A DNA stretch of 9,208 nt. It comes from a bacterium (Candidatus Gribaldobacteria) CG10_big_fil_rev_8_21_14_0_10_41_12 (GTDB lineage: Bacteria > Patescibacteriota > Minisyncoccia > Minisyncoccales > CG1-02-41-26). The notes beneath the pieces are model-generated. The model did no database searches, had not been told where the DNA came from, and was given only the letters and a program-made list of their open reading frames with translations. Where the stretch lies: positions 771-9,978 of the forward strand of contig PFAV01000062.1 in assembly GCA_002773545.1 (NCBI GenBank), given 5' to 3'. Each line of letters starts with the position of its first letter. The first letter of the stretch is position 1. The position numbers and the translations under genes are program-made. Shown here piece by piece: positions 1-6,609 of the stretch.

Positions 1-28
1 ATCCCGCATTGCTTTCACGGGATTTTTT
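1..28 (+). terminator. Rho-independent terminator of an upstream gene (probably cut by the window edge)
   Basis: ATCCCG (1-6) and CGGGAT (18-23) are perfect inverted arms around an 11-nt loop, and the right arm runs straight into six T residues (23-28). This is the form of an intrinsic terminator. The stem may extend upstream of the window with A residues pairing with the T tract. It would end transcription of a gene lying to the left. Its loop and 3' arm overlap the promoter of the next gene. Confidence 0.6.
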
Positions 29-36
29 GGTATAAT
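9..36 (+). promoter_or_regulatory. Sigma-70-type promoter with extended -10, driving the MNT/HEPN operon
   Basis: A perfect TATAAT lies at 31-36, preceded by TG at 28-29 (extended -10 motif TGnTATAAT). TTGCTT at 9-14 is a fair -35 with a 16-nt spacer. Transcription would be expected to start at about 42-44, and the only sensible start codon of the first gene is at 45, so the mRNA would be leaderless or carry one to three extra bases. The -35 falls in the loop of the upstream terminator. Confidence 0.7.
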
Positions 37-44
37 ATGGCTGT

Positions 45-470
45 ATGGAGATTGATGATAAAAAAGAAAAATTGATGCGAGAAATAGCCCAAAAATATGA
101 TTTGCGGCTGGTTTTGCTTTTCGGCTCGCAGGTTGATGGCAAACAATTGCACAATGAAAGCGATTTTGATGTGGCCTATTTAAGCAAGAGAAAGCTGGAT
201 TTAATGGAGGAGGCCAAAATGATGCTGGCCATGACGCCATATTTTCACAACGACAATATTGATTTAGTGAACTTAAAAAATGCTGCGCCTTTGCTTTATT
301 ATGCAGTTTTTGACAAGTGCCAAGTTTTATTTCAAGAGGACGAATTATTATTTCCAACCCTGCGGATTTACGCTTTTCGCAAGTTTGTTGAAATGCAACC
401 GATTTATGAGTTACAACGACAAAGGTTAAAAGAATATGCCAAAAAAATTGGCGAAAAATATGGTATTTAG
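45..470 (+). CDS. mntA: MNT-domain nucleotidyltransferase antitoxin (MntA-like)
   Basis: This 141-residue protein has the minimal nucleotidyltransferase fold. The signature G27-S28 is followed by D40-F-D42, a spacing close to the GSx10DxD motif of MntA antitoxins, and D73 in the strand IDLVNL is the likely third metal-binding aspartate. In characterised MntA/HepT pairs the antitoxin transfers AMP groups to a tyrosine of the HEPN toxin and so silences it; that function is inferred here from family and neighbour. The C-terminal third is helical and charged and probably contacts the toxin. The gene lies just downstream of an extended -10 promoter with practically no leader, so no ribosome binding site is possible. 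It overlaps the next gene by 11-35 bp, depending on which start that gene uses. All three catalytic acids look intact. Confidence 0.88.
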   Translation: MEIDDKKEKLMREIAQKYDLRLVLLFGSQVDGKQLHNESDFDVAYLSKRKLDLMEEAKMMLAMTPYFHNDNIDLVNLKNAAPLLYYAVFDKCQVLFQEDELLFPTLRIYAFRKFVEMQPIYELQRQRLKEYAKKIGEKYGI

Positions 471-894
471 CGAAATTTTAGTTGACGAAAAAATAAAAAG
501 AATAAAAGATTATTTGGAGGAGATTAAGCCGTTGTTAAGTTTGTCTGTTCAGGAAATTTTAAATGATTTTACGAAATTGCGAGCAATAGAGCGAAATTTT
601 CAATTGATCGTTGATGAAATGATTGATGTTAATCAGCACTTTATCAAGGAATTAGGGTTTAACATTTCTAATGATTTAGAAGGCACATTCCATATTTTGG
701 GAGAGAATAAAGTTTTACCTGAAGATTTTGCTTTGAAAATTGCGCCGGTGGTTGGCTTGCGCAATCGGTTAGTTCATAGATACGAGAAGTTAGACCCAAA
801 AACTTTTATTGAAAGTTTTCAAAAAGAACATAGCGATTTTGAAGAGTATATAAAATTTATTATCAATTATTTAGAGAAACAAAAAAATATATGA
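436..894 (+). CDS. hepT: HEPN-domain RNase toxin (HepT-like, DUF86)
   Basis: This is an all-helical protein of 152 residues carrying the HEPN ribonuclease motif R-x4-H-x-Y as R109-NRLV-H114-R-Y116 in the stretch VVGLRNRLVHRYEKLD, which closely resembles HepT toxins. R109 and H114 would form the RNase site of the dimer, and Y116 is the expected AMPylation target of the MNT partner. The start is uncertain. ATG 436 has AAAGG about 10 nt upstream but overlaps the antitoxin gene by 35 bp. ATG 460 (residue 9) gives an N-terminus more like HepT and an 11-bp overlap. The stop overlaps the next start as ATGA at 891-894. Toxin activity is inferred; the motif itself is seen directly. Confidence 0.85.
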   Translation: MPKKLAKNMVFSEILVDEKIKRIKDYLEEIKPLLSLSVQEILNDFTKLRAIERNFQLIVDEMIDVNQHFIKELGFNISNDLEGTFHILGENKVLPEDFALKIAPVVGLRNRLVHRYEKLDPKTFIESFQKEHSDFEEYIKFIINYLEKQKNI

Positions 895-1424
895 ATTGTC
901 CAAATTGCCAAGAAACAAAATTAGCAGAAATTATTTTTAACAAGGTCGGGGTTAATTATTGCCCAAAGTGTTTGGGCCTGTGGTTTGAACAAGACGAGTT
1001 GCGAAAAGCCAAAGACGAAAAAGATCAGGACTTTAACTGGCTGGATATTGATTTATGGAGCGACCAAACAAAATTCCAGCTGGGCGAGGGCCAAAAGGCC
1101 TGCCCCAAAAACGGCGTGCCTTTGTACGAGGCGGGCTATGGCGATTCCGGCATTAAGGTTGATGTTTGCGAGCAGTGCCATGGCGTTTGGCTGGATAGAG
1201 GCGAGTTTAAAAAAATTGCCCAGTATCTAAAAAATAAAGGCAATGATGAAATGCTTAACAATTATCTGGCCAATTTAGCAGAAGAAGCCAAAGAAATTTT
1301 CACTGGCCCAGAAACATTAAAAGAGGAATTAGCTGATTTTGCGGCGGTTATAAAGTTTTTCAATTATAAATTACCCATTCAGCATCCGTATTTAATGGAG
1401 CTGATAAAGTCGTTGCCAAAATAA
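891..1424 (+). CDS. Double zinc-ribbon protein (zf-TFIIB family)
   Basis: The protein has 177 residues with two zf-TFIIB-type ribbons. The first is complete: C3-P-N-C6 and C24-P-K-C27, followed by the family tail GLWFEQDEL. The second has C71-P-K-N74 and C93-E-Q-C96 followed by GVWLDRGEF, so its first knuckle has lost one cysteine. The C-terminal 70 residues are helical without a recognised domain. There is no signal peptide or membrane segment. The function of this family is unknown; zinc binding and a nucleic-acid or scaffold role are plausible but unproven. It is coupled to the HEPN gene by an ATGA overlap and so should be translated with the toxin-antitoxin pair. No Shine-Dalgarno sequence is visible. 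Confidence 0.8.
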   Translation: MNCPNCQETKLAEIIFNKVGVNYCPKCLGLWFEQDELRKAKDEKDQDFNWLDIDLWSDQTKFQLGEGQKACPKNGVPLYEAGYGDSGIKVDVCEQCHGVWLDRGEFKKIAQYLKNKGNDEMLNNYLANLAEEAKEIFTGPETLKEELADFAAVIKFFNYKLPIQHPYLMELIKSLPK

Positions 1425-1428
1425 AAAT

Positions 1429-1490
1429 AGGGACAGACCTCTAACATTTTTTTATAAATGTTTTATTCAATATGGGGGAGGTCTGCCCCT
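1429..1490. repeat. REP/MITE-like inverted-repeat element, copy A
   Basis: Arms 1429-1441 (AGGGACAGACCTC) and 1478-1490 (GAGGTCTGCCCCT) pair over 13 positions with one A/C mismatch. The loop holds a second small hairpin, AACATTT (1443-1449) with AAATGTT (1456-1462). The core GGGCAGACCTC recurs in the stem at 6659-6732, so this is a dispersed family. No transposase is nearby. It fills the gap between the zinc-ribbon gene and lemA. Its right arm contains GGAGGT (1477-1482), 17 nt before the lemA start, which is rather far for a ribosome binding site. Confidence 0.65.
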
Positions 1491-1499
1491 TGTCAAAAT

Positions 1500-2054
1500 A
1501 TGTTAATTTTATACATTGTTCTCGCTGTTGTCGCCATTGGTCTTGCCTGGTTCGTTGGCTCTTATAACGGTTTTGTACGCTTAAAAAATCGCGCTAAAGA
1601 GGCCTGGAGCGATATTGAAGTGCAGTTAAAGCGAAGATACGATTTAATCCCTAACTTGGTTTCAACGGTTAAGGGCTATGCCGCCCATGAAAGCCAAGTG
1701 TTTGAAAAGGTTACCCAAGCTAGAGCTCAAGCCATTTCAGCTAAAGGCGTGGCTGAAAAAGCCCAGGCGGAAAACGCTTTATCAGCCACTTTGAAATCAT
1801 TGTTCGCCGTCTCGGAGGCCTACCCTGAGTTAAAGGCGTCAGTGAACTTTTTAGAACTGCAAAGAGAGCTCACCGACACCGAAGATAAAATCCAGGCCGC
1901 CCGCAGATTTTATAACGGCAATGCCCGGGATATGTCCATTAAACTGGAGAGCTTTCCCTCCAGCATTGTGGGTAAAATTGGCAAATTCAAGCCATTTGAT
2001 TTATTTGAGTTGGACGAGCCCGCCGCCAAAGAACCACCCAAGGTTCAGTTTTAA
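1500..2054 (+). CDS. lemA: LemA family membrane protein
   Basis: The protein has 184 residues from ATG 1500. An N-terminal membrane helix (about residues 2-20) is followed by the family signature: YNGFVRLKNRAKEAWSDIEV, then LKRRYDLIPNLV and VKGYAAHE, and later residues matching the ELTDTEDKIQAARRFYNGNARD region. LemA proteins have a single membrane anchor and a helical-bundle domain; their biochemical role is unclear. An in-frame ATG at 1458 would add 14 residues (MFYSIWGRSAPCQN) encoded inside the repeat element and unlike any LemA N-terminus, so I rejected it. htpX follows after 9 bp. This pairing is common in small-genome bacteria and suggests a link with membrane protein quality control. 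Confidence 0.95.
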   Translation: MLILYIVLAVVAIGLAWFVGSYNGFVRLKNRAKEAWSDIEVQLKRRYDLIPNLVSTVKGYAAHESQVFEKVTQARAQAISAKGVAEKAQAENALSATLKSLFAVSEAYPELKASVNFLELQRELTDTEDKIQAARRFYNGNARDMSIKLESFPSSIVGKIGKFKPFDLFELDEPAAKEPPKVQF

Positions 2055-2063
2055 TCATTGACT

Positions 2064-2963
2064 ATGGCAACTCTCTATAATCAAGCTGATAGCAATATCC
2101 GCAAGACCTGGTTTTTAATCAGCGGGTTTTTAGTTTTTATTATTTTATTGGGCTGGCTATTTAGCCGCTATTTCCAAAGCCCGGCTATTTTGTATCTGGC
2201 GGTGATTTTTAGCGTTTTAACCAGCTTTAGCAGTTATTGGTTCAGCGACAAGATTGTTTTATCAATGACTCGTTCTCAACCGATAAAAGAAGAGGATAAC
2301 CGCGAGCTATTTCATGTCGTGGAAAATCTTTGCATAACAGCTGGTGTTAAAATGCCTAAAATTTTTATTATGCCCGAAGCCCAGCCCAATGCTTTTGCCA
2401 CTGGCCGAAATGAAGAGCACGCTGTGGTGGTTGTAACACAGGGTTTATTGCAAAAACTTAATAAAAACGAACTGGAAGGAGTGATCGCCCACGAATTGAG
2501 CCACATCAAAAACAAAGATATGCTTTTGCAAACTGTGGTGGTGGTTTTGGCGGGCATCGTGGCTATGCTGTCTAACTTTTTCTTGCGGATTAGTTTCTAC
2601 GGCCGCTCTTCCGACGATAACAACCGAGCCGGCGCCTTGCTCGCTTTACTAGGCTTGGTAGCGGCTATTTTAGCGCCCATCGCGGCCACTTTAATTCAAT
2701 TGGCGATTTCCCGCAAAAGAGAATTTTTAGCTGACGCTTCGGGCGCCTTGCTAACTCGCTATCCCGAGGGCTTAGCCAACGCCTTGGAAAAAATATCCAC
2801 TGACCCAACGCCGATGCGAGCGGCCAGCAATTCCACCGCCCATTTGTTTATCTCCTCTCCCTTCAAAGGTCGTAAAGGCAATAGTTGGTTAGTTAAACTT
2901 TTTATGACCCATCCGCCCATAGAAGAGCGCTTGGCCGCTCTGCGGGGGATGGACATAAAATAA
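2064..2963 (+). CDS. htpX: HtpX-like membrane zinc metalloprotease (M48 family)
   Basis: The protein has 299 residues from ATG 2064; a TTG at 2058 would add only two residues. Two hydrophobic helices lie near residues 15-35 and 42-62. The catalytic motif H143-E144-LS-H147 sits in VIAHELSHIKNKD, and E220 in KREFLADASGA is the third zinc ligand. Two more hydrophobic segments between them (about 158-177 and 190-215) place the active site on the cytoplasmic face, as in the family. The C-terminal THPPIEERLAALR is also typical. HtpX degrades misfolded or damaged membrane proteins. All catalytic residues are present. The gene lies 9 bp after lemA and is presumably cotranscribed with it. There is no clear ribosome binding site. 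Confidence 0.96.
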   Translation: MATLYNQADSNIRKTWFLISGFLVFIILLGWLFSRYFQSPAILYLAVIFSVLTSFSSYWFSDKIVLSMTRSQPIKEEDNRELFHVVENLCITAGVKMPKIFIMPEAQPNAFATGRNEEHAVVVVTQGLLQKLNKNELEGVIAHELSHIKNKDMLLQTVVVVLAGIVAMLSNFFLRISFYGRSSDDNNRAGALLALLGLVAAILAPIAATLIQLAISRKREFLADASGALLTRYPEGLANALEKISTDPTPMRAASNSTAHLFISSPFKGRKGNSWLVKLFMTHPPIEERLAALRGMDIK

Positions 2964-2972
2964 TAAAAAATT

Positions 2973-3302
2973 ATGAGTGAAAAATTAGAAATGGAAAAAA
3001 CTTATGGCGAAAAAGAGCTTTTGGCTAATCCTGATTTAGTGCGAATAAGAGAAAAGAAAGGCCTTTTGGCAAAGGAGATCGGGGATATGCCTTTTTATAA
3101 CTTAATGATGGATTTTTATAATGAGCTATTGAAGAAATATAGCAGAAATGAATTGCAATCGTATGGCGCTTTCCATATTCTAATTGACAGCGGTGTTAAT
3201 TTCGGCGAAATGAAAACTGACTTGCCGGGCGACGACTCGGTTGAAAAATTTTTAGACGAACAGCTGGCAAAGATAGGAAAAAAAGAAGAAAAAGAAAAAT
3301 AA
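2973..3302 (+). CDS. Small hypothetical protein, 109 residues
   Basis: I do not recognise this family. The protein is soluble and highly charged, starting with a glutamate- and lysine-rich segment and ending in a lysine/glutamate tail (KIGKKEEKEK). The middle section, MPFYNLMMDFYNELLKKYSRNELQSYGAFHIL, is predicted to be helical with several aromatics. No cysteine, signal peptide or membrane segment is visible. It starts 9 bp after htpX and could be the last gene of that transcript, ending 5 bp before tRNA-Ser. Codon use resembles the neighbours, which supports a real gene, but no function can be given. Confidence 0.7.
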   Translation: MSEKLEMEKTYGEKELLANPDLVRIREKKGLLAKEIGDMPFYNLMMDFYNELLKKYSRNELQSYGAFHILIDSGVNFGEMKTDLPGDDSVEKFLDEQLAKIGKKEEKEK

Positions 3303-3307
3303 TTTAG

Positions 3308-3393
3308 GGTGGGGTGCCGGAGAGGCCTAACGGGACGGCTTGGAAAGCCGTGTCGCTTTGTGCGACCCGTGAGTTCGAATCTCACCCCCACCG
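3308..3393 (+). tRNA. tRNA-Ser (anticodon GGA)
   Basis: An 86-nt class II tRNA. The acceptor GGTGGGG (3308-3314) pairs perfectly with CCCCACC (3386-3392), with discriminator G3393. The anticodon stem ACGGC/GCCGT encloses the loop TTGGAAA with anticodon GGA at 3342-3344, which reads UCC and UCU. A long variable arm (about 3352-3368, GTCGC paired with GCGAC) is as expected for serine. The T arm is GTGAG-TTCGAAT-CTCAC, fully canonical. CCA is not encoded. It lies 5 bp after the hypothetical gene. Confidence 0.96.
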
Positions 3394-3446
3394 CTTTGTT
3401 AATATTCATTGAAAGGAGCGAATAGAGCTCAAGTCCTCAAAAAAAT

Positions 3447-3881
3447 ATGAAAATAGTAATTTGCGCAAGTATTAGTTTCACTAATAAAATTAAAGAGGTA
3501 GCGGACCAGCTTTCTGAAAAAGGGCATATTGTTGAGATACCTTTTACTAGCCAGCGCATTATCAATGGCGAATTTTCGTTGGAACAATTTTTAGCTGAAA
3601 AACAAAAAAATGGCGACGGTGCGTTTCGGAAAATCCAAGATAACCTTATTAAACGATATTATGAAATTATAAAAAATGCCGATGCTATTTTGGTTATCAA
3701 TATAGACAAAAAAGGCATAGAAAATTATATCGGAGGCAATACTTTAATAGAAATGGCTTTTGCTCATGTGCTTGATAAAAAAATATTCTTGCTTAACCCC
3801 ATACCCGAAATTTCCTACAAAGACGAAATTGCAGCCATGCAACCGATTATTTTAGACAACGATCTGTTTAAAATTCGTTAG
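3447..3881 (+). CDS. Nucleoside 2-deoxyribosyltransferase-like protein
   Basis: The protein has 144 residues with a Rossmann-like pattern typical of the nucleoside 2-deoxyribosyltransferase superfamily. The first strand is KIVICASISF with an adjacent helix. A middle segment IIKNADAILVINI is the strand before the active site, and GGNTLIEMAFAHVLDKKIFLLN matches the family's glycine loop plus catalytic glutamate and helix. E102 aligns with the nucleophilic glutamate. Members move or hydrolyse nucleobases on (deoxy)ribose, or act on modified nucleotides; the exact substrate cannot be told. AAAGGAG at 3413-3419 is too far (about 28 nt) from ATG 3447 to act as its ribosome binding site. The gene opens a run of five same-strand genes, and a weak AT-only hairpin (3883-3900) follows its stop. 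Confidence 0.72.
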   Translation: MKIVICASISFTNKIKEVADQLSEKGHIVEIPFTSQRIINGEFSLEQFLAEKQKNGDGAFRKIQDNLIKRYYEIIKNADAILVINIDKKGIENYIGGNTLIEMAFAHVLDKKIFLLNPIPEISYKDEIAAMQPIILDNDLFKIR

Positions 3882-3906
3882 CTTTTGTTTCTAAACAAAA
3901 AAAGAT

Positions 3907-4254
3907 ATGTCTGTTTATATTTTAGACAAAAAAATAAACCATGAAGAATTGGCAAAAATAGCCAAGGAAACATTTGATTCGCTTGTTAAGGGGGCGGCTG
4001 ATGTTGAAAAAGAAAAAATCGCCATTGGGGGCGAATGGCATTCAGCATGTCAGGAAATTTTAGTTAATCAAGGTTCTGATGGTCGAAACATTTGGGGTTT
4101 TAATATACACTTAGACCAGCCCAAGGAAAATCATCTGGAATTTTTTTCTTTGATAAACATCAAACCATCGTTAGGAATAAAAGATATGGAAATACAAGAC
4201 GAAAAAGTAAAACAGGCCATAAAAATAATCGTTGATAAATTTATTGAGCAATGA
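3907..4254 (+). CDS. DUF5674 family protein
   Basis: The protein has 115 residues and resembles DUF5674 along its length: an N-terminal strand and helix (VYILDKKINHEELAKIAKETF), then the core VKGAADVEKEKIAIGGEWHSACQEILVNQGS, then the WGFNIHLDQP and FFSLINIKPSLG segments with a C-terminal helix. The GGEWH motif (W and H near residues 43-45) and the acidic residues around it are the conserved core as I recall it. No function is known for the family, which is found mainly in CPR bacteria, cyanobacteria and archaea as far as I recall. It is soluble with no signal peptide. It starts 25 bp after the previous gene and ends 1 bp before the next ATG, indicating cotranscription. Confidence 0.8.
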   Translation: MSVYILDKKINHEELAKIAKETFDSLVKGAADVEKEKIAIGGEWHSACQEILVNQGSDGRNIWGFNIHLDQPKENHLEFFSLINIKPSLGIKDMEIQDEKVKQAIKIIVDKFIEQ

Positions 4255-4255
4255 T

Positions 4256-4558
4256 ATGTTTTCAAAAGAAAAATGGCAAAATATGAGCTTAAAGCAAAAA
4301 ATGGGCAATCTGGCCAGCGAGGTTGCCAAAAGTTTTTATTGGAAAGAAAAAGACGAGAAAACAGCAACCGAAACAGCCCAAAGGGCATTGGAGCTTTTTG
4401 ATTTAACCATTGACGATTTGGCAAAAAGCCCTGGCTTGGGCGAAATTTTAAAACTCCGCTCTGTTTTTTGCGACACCTTTTTTAATCTGGAGCAGTTTAA
4501 TAATTCAGAACAAGCCATAAATAATTATTTTTTGCCATTCCTTTTATCCCCTCTCTAA
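4256..4558 (+). CDS. Small helical protein of a CPR-type uncharacterised family
   Basis: The protein has 100 residues from ATG 4256. A TTG at 4232 would add eight residues within the DUF5674 gene and is less likely. The pattern LKQKMGNLASEVAKSFYWKEK, then ETAQRALELFDLTIDDL and LGEILKLRSVFCDTFF resembles a small all-helical family that I recall in CPR and archaeal genomes, with the same order MGN-SEV, RALELxDLTI and LRxxxCD. No function is known. It is soluble, without a signal peptide. It begins 1 bp after the DUF5674 stop and ends 8 bp before the HIT-like gene, so it should be part of the same transcript. Confidence 0.7.
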   Translation: MFSKEKWQNMSLKQKMGNLASEVAKSFYWKEKDEKTATETAQRALELFDLTIDDLAKSPGLGEILKLRSVFCDTFFNLEQFNNSEQAINNYFLPFLLSPL

Positions 4559-4566
4559 ACATAAAT

Positions 4567-4998
4567 ATGCCCGAGAAAATTTTATTTCCCAATGAAAAAA
4601 TTATTATTACTGAATTTTTTGATGTTCATCAGGATTGGATGATGCCTATTTCTGGTTTTTTTATCATAAAACCGTTAAGGAAAATTAGATCAGTAACCGA
4701 GCTGAATGATGACGAGGCAATTGATTTTATTAACTTGATTCGCAAAGTTCGCTTAGGCATGAAAGATATTTTAGGCATTGAAACCGTTTATTTGTTTCAA
4801 AGCGAAGACAGCCGACATGGCTTTCATTTGTGGATGTTTCCCCGCCATCAATGGATGGAGCAATTTGGCCGCAAAATTGAGTCGGTGAAGCCGATTATGA
4901 ATTACGCTAAAAAAAATATGGCTAACGAGGAAACTTTCCAGCAAGTTAGAGAAGCTGTGGCTAAAACGCGCGATTATCTGGAAAATTTTCAATTATGA
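4567..4998 (+). CDS. HIT-like superfamily protein with altered histidine triad
   Basis: The protein has 143 residues. It resembles the HIT/GalT superfamily: an N-terminal strand region ending in PISGFFIIKPLRKIRSVTEL, a helix with DDEAIDFINLIRKVRLGMKDIL, then YLFQSEDSRHGFHLWMFPRH. Aligned on the Pro-Arg after the triad, the usual H-x-H-x-H becomes G85-F-H87-L-W89, so only the middle, nucleophilic histidine is kept, while H84 and H94 lie close by. HIT proteins hydrolyse or transfer nucleotides through that histidine. Whether this one is active on dinucleotide polyphosphates or another nucleotide is unknown. Related proteins with an HFHLW motif are sometimes named diadenosine tetraphosphate hydrolase. 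Its stop overlaps the next start as ATGA (4995-4998). Confidence 0.72.
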   Translation: MPEKILFPNEKIIITEFFDVHQDWMMPISGFFIIKPLRKIRSVTELNDDEAIDFINLIRKVRLGMKDILGIETVYLFQSEDSRHGFHLWMFPRHQWMEQFGRKIESVKPIMNYAKKNMANEETFQQVREAVAKTRDYLENFQL

Positions 4999-5831
4999 AA
5001 AAAAATAAAAAACAAGTCGCAATTTTTGAAGACAAAAAAATCCGCCGAGCTTGGGATGACAAAAAAGAGCTGTGGTATTTTTCGGTGGTGGATGTAGTTG
5101 GCGCGTTGGGCGCGAGCGAAGACCCGAGAAATTATTGGAAAGTTCTTAAAAATCGCTTAAAGCAGGAAGGAAGCGAGGTGGTTACAAGATGTAACCAACT
5201 GAAAATGCAAGCTACTGATGGCAAATTTTATTTAACTGACGCGGCCGACACGGAAACCATGTTTAGAATAATTCAGTCAATACCATCGCCCAAGGCCGAA
5301 CCATTTAAGCTTTGGTTGGCGAGAGTGGGTTATGAAAGGATTGAAGAAACCGAAGACCCTGAAAAAGCTATTCAAAGAGCGCTCGCGACCTATCTTAAAA
5401 AAGGATATTCGCCGTCGTGGGTTGATTTGCGATTAAAAAGCATTGAAATTAGAAAAGATCTAACTAATGAGTGGGATACTCATGGCGTGAAAAAAAGTGA
5501 TGAATTTGCTATTTTAACTGACGACATTTCTTTCGCTTGGGCGGGGTTAAAAACAAAGGATTATAAAAAACACAAGGATTTAAAAAAGGAAAACCTGCGG
5601 GATAATATGACTAATTTGGAATTGGTTTTGAATATGTTAGCGGAGACCGCGACTACTGAAATTTCTAAAAAACGCGAACCAAAAACATTTCCAGAAAATC
5701 GGCAAGTAGCTCGCGAGGGCGGCGGCATTGCCGGCAATGCCAGAAAACAGATTGAAGCTAAAACCGAAAAGCCAATAATAAGTAAACTTAATTTTCAGAA
5801 AACGCAGGAACAAAAAAAATTAAAAGTCTAA
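4995..5831 (+). CDS. BRO-N domain protein, DinD-like (phage antirepressor type)
   Basis: The protein has 278 residues. Residues 1-115 form a BRO-N (Bro/antirepressor) domain: VAIFEDKKIRRAWDDKKELWYFSVVDVVGALGASEDPRNYW, then the LKNRLKQEGSEV segment and a wing with FYLTDAADTETMFRIIQSIPSPKAEPFKLWLARVGYERI. The C-terminal part has TYLKKGYSPSWVDLRLKSIEIRKDLTNEW and DNMTNLELVLNMLAETATTEI, which matches the chromosomal COG3617/DinD-like group. It ends in EGGGIAGNARKQIEAKT. BRO-N domains bind DNA, and phage homologues act as antirepressors; chromosomal copies have no settled role, although DinD of E. coli is linked to the SOS response. It overlaps the HIT-like gene by 4 bp. No phage gene is near it. 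Confidence 0.85.
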   Translation: MKKNKKQVAIFEDKKIRRAWDDKKELWYFSVVDVVGALGASEDPRNYWKVLKNRLKQEGSEVVTRCNQLKMQATDGKFYLTDAADTETMFRIIQSIPSPKAEPFKLWLARVGYERIEETEDPEKAIQRALATYLKKGYSPSWVDLRLKSIEIRKDLTNEWDTHGVKKSDEFAILTDDISFAWAGLKTKDYKKHKDLKKENLRDNMTNLELVLNMLAETATTEISKKREPKTFPENRQVAREGGGIAGNARKQIEAKTEKPIISKLNFQKTQEQKKLKV

Positions 5832-5852
5832 AATATTATATTCTTACAAATT

Positions 5853-6602
5853 ATGAGATTACAAAACAAAATAGCAATTATTACCGGGGCGGGGTCGGGC
5901 ATTGGACGGGCTATTGCTTTAATTTTTGCCCAAGAAGGCGCCAAGGTGGTGGTGGCTGATTGGACAGAAAAAGGCGGGCAAGAAACAGTGGAAACGGTCA
6001 AACAAGCCAGCGGCCAGGCCGTGTTTATTAAAACCGATGTTAGCCAGGCCAGCGACATTGAAAAAATGGTTAGGGTATGTTTGGAAAATTTTGGCCGAGT
6101 AGATATTTTAGTCAATAACGCTGGCATTCTGAAAATGGGTCTCTTACACCAAACCAGCGAGGAAGATTGGGATGCGGTGTTAAGCGTTAATTTGAAAGGC
6201 GTTTTTTTAGCCAGTAAAAAAGTTATTCCGGAAATGCTCAAGCAAGGCCAGGGAAAAATTGTTAATGTAGCTTCGGTGGCTGGCTTAGTAGGATTTGAAG
6301 GTATCGGACCGTATTGCGCCTCCAAAGGAGGTATTATCGCTTTAACTCGTGAAATGGCTTTAGAATATGCCAAAAACAAAATAAATGTTAATTGTATCGC
6401 CCCGGGTATTATCAAAACCGCTATGACCAAGGGTATGCTGGACGATTCGACTACTCGCCAGGGTCTTGAAGCGCAAACGCCCTATCCCCGATTGGGCGAG
6501 CCCGAAGATATTGCCCTGGCTGCTTTGTATTTGGCCTCTGACGAGTCGGACTTTGTTACCGGCGAGATCTTAGTAGTTGACGGCGGTTTTTTAGCTAAAT
6601 AA
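5853..6602 (+). CDS. SDR family NAD(P)-dependent oxidoreductase (FabG-like)
   Basis: This is a classical short-chain dehydrogenase of 249 residues, the usual family length. The cofactor motif T11-GAGSGIG-18 is followed by D36 at the end of the second strand, which favours NAD(H) over NADP(H). NNAG stabilises the core, and the catalytic tetrad N113, S141, Y154 and K158 (YCASK) is complete. The C-terminal VDGGFLAK is typical. Substrate is not readable: 3-oxoacyl-ACP reductase, sugar or alcohol dehydrogenase are all possible, and CPR genomes usually lack a full fatty acid pathway, so a FabG name would be unsafe. It starts 21 bp after the BRO gene. TATTAT at 5834-5839 could be a -10 box, but there is no matching -35. 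No ribosome binding site is visible. Confidence 0.92.
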   Translation: MRLQNKIAIITGAGSGIGRAIALIFAQEGAKVVVADWTEKGGQETVETVKQASGQAVFIKTDVSQASDIEKMVRVCLENFGRVDILVNNAGILKMGLLHQTSEEDWDAVLSVNLKGVFLASKKVIPEMLKQGQGKIVNVASVAGLVGFEGIGPYCASKGGIIALTREMALEYAKNKINVNCIAPGIIKTAMTKGMLDDSTTRQGLEAQTPYPRLGEPEDIALAALYLASDESDFVTGEILVVDGGFLAK

Positions 6603-6609
6603 CAGCGCA

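Noticed and set aside
1458..1499. Upstream ATG start for lemA adding 14 residues
   Set aside because: The added residues are encoded within the repeat element and are unlike LemA N-termini; the membrane helix follows directly from ATG 1500.
3116..3409. Minus-strand open frame of 97 codons
   Set aside because: It overlaps the plus-strand gene and the antisense of tRNA-Ser, a common source of false proteins.
3411..3446. Strong Shine-Dalgarno (GAAAGGAG) suggesting a small gene after tRNA-Ser
   Set aside because: No ATG, GTG or TTG with a usable reading frame follows at normal spacing; it may be the leftover of a lost gene.
4995..5831. Prophage remnant because of the BRO/antirepressor gene
   Set aside because: No other phage gene, attachment site or composition shift is seen; the C-terminal region matches the chromosomal DinD-like group.
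5828..6430. 200-codon minus-strand open frame
   Set aside because: It is the antisense shadow of the SDR gene, which has all catalytic motifs on the plus strand.
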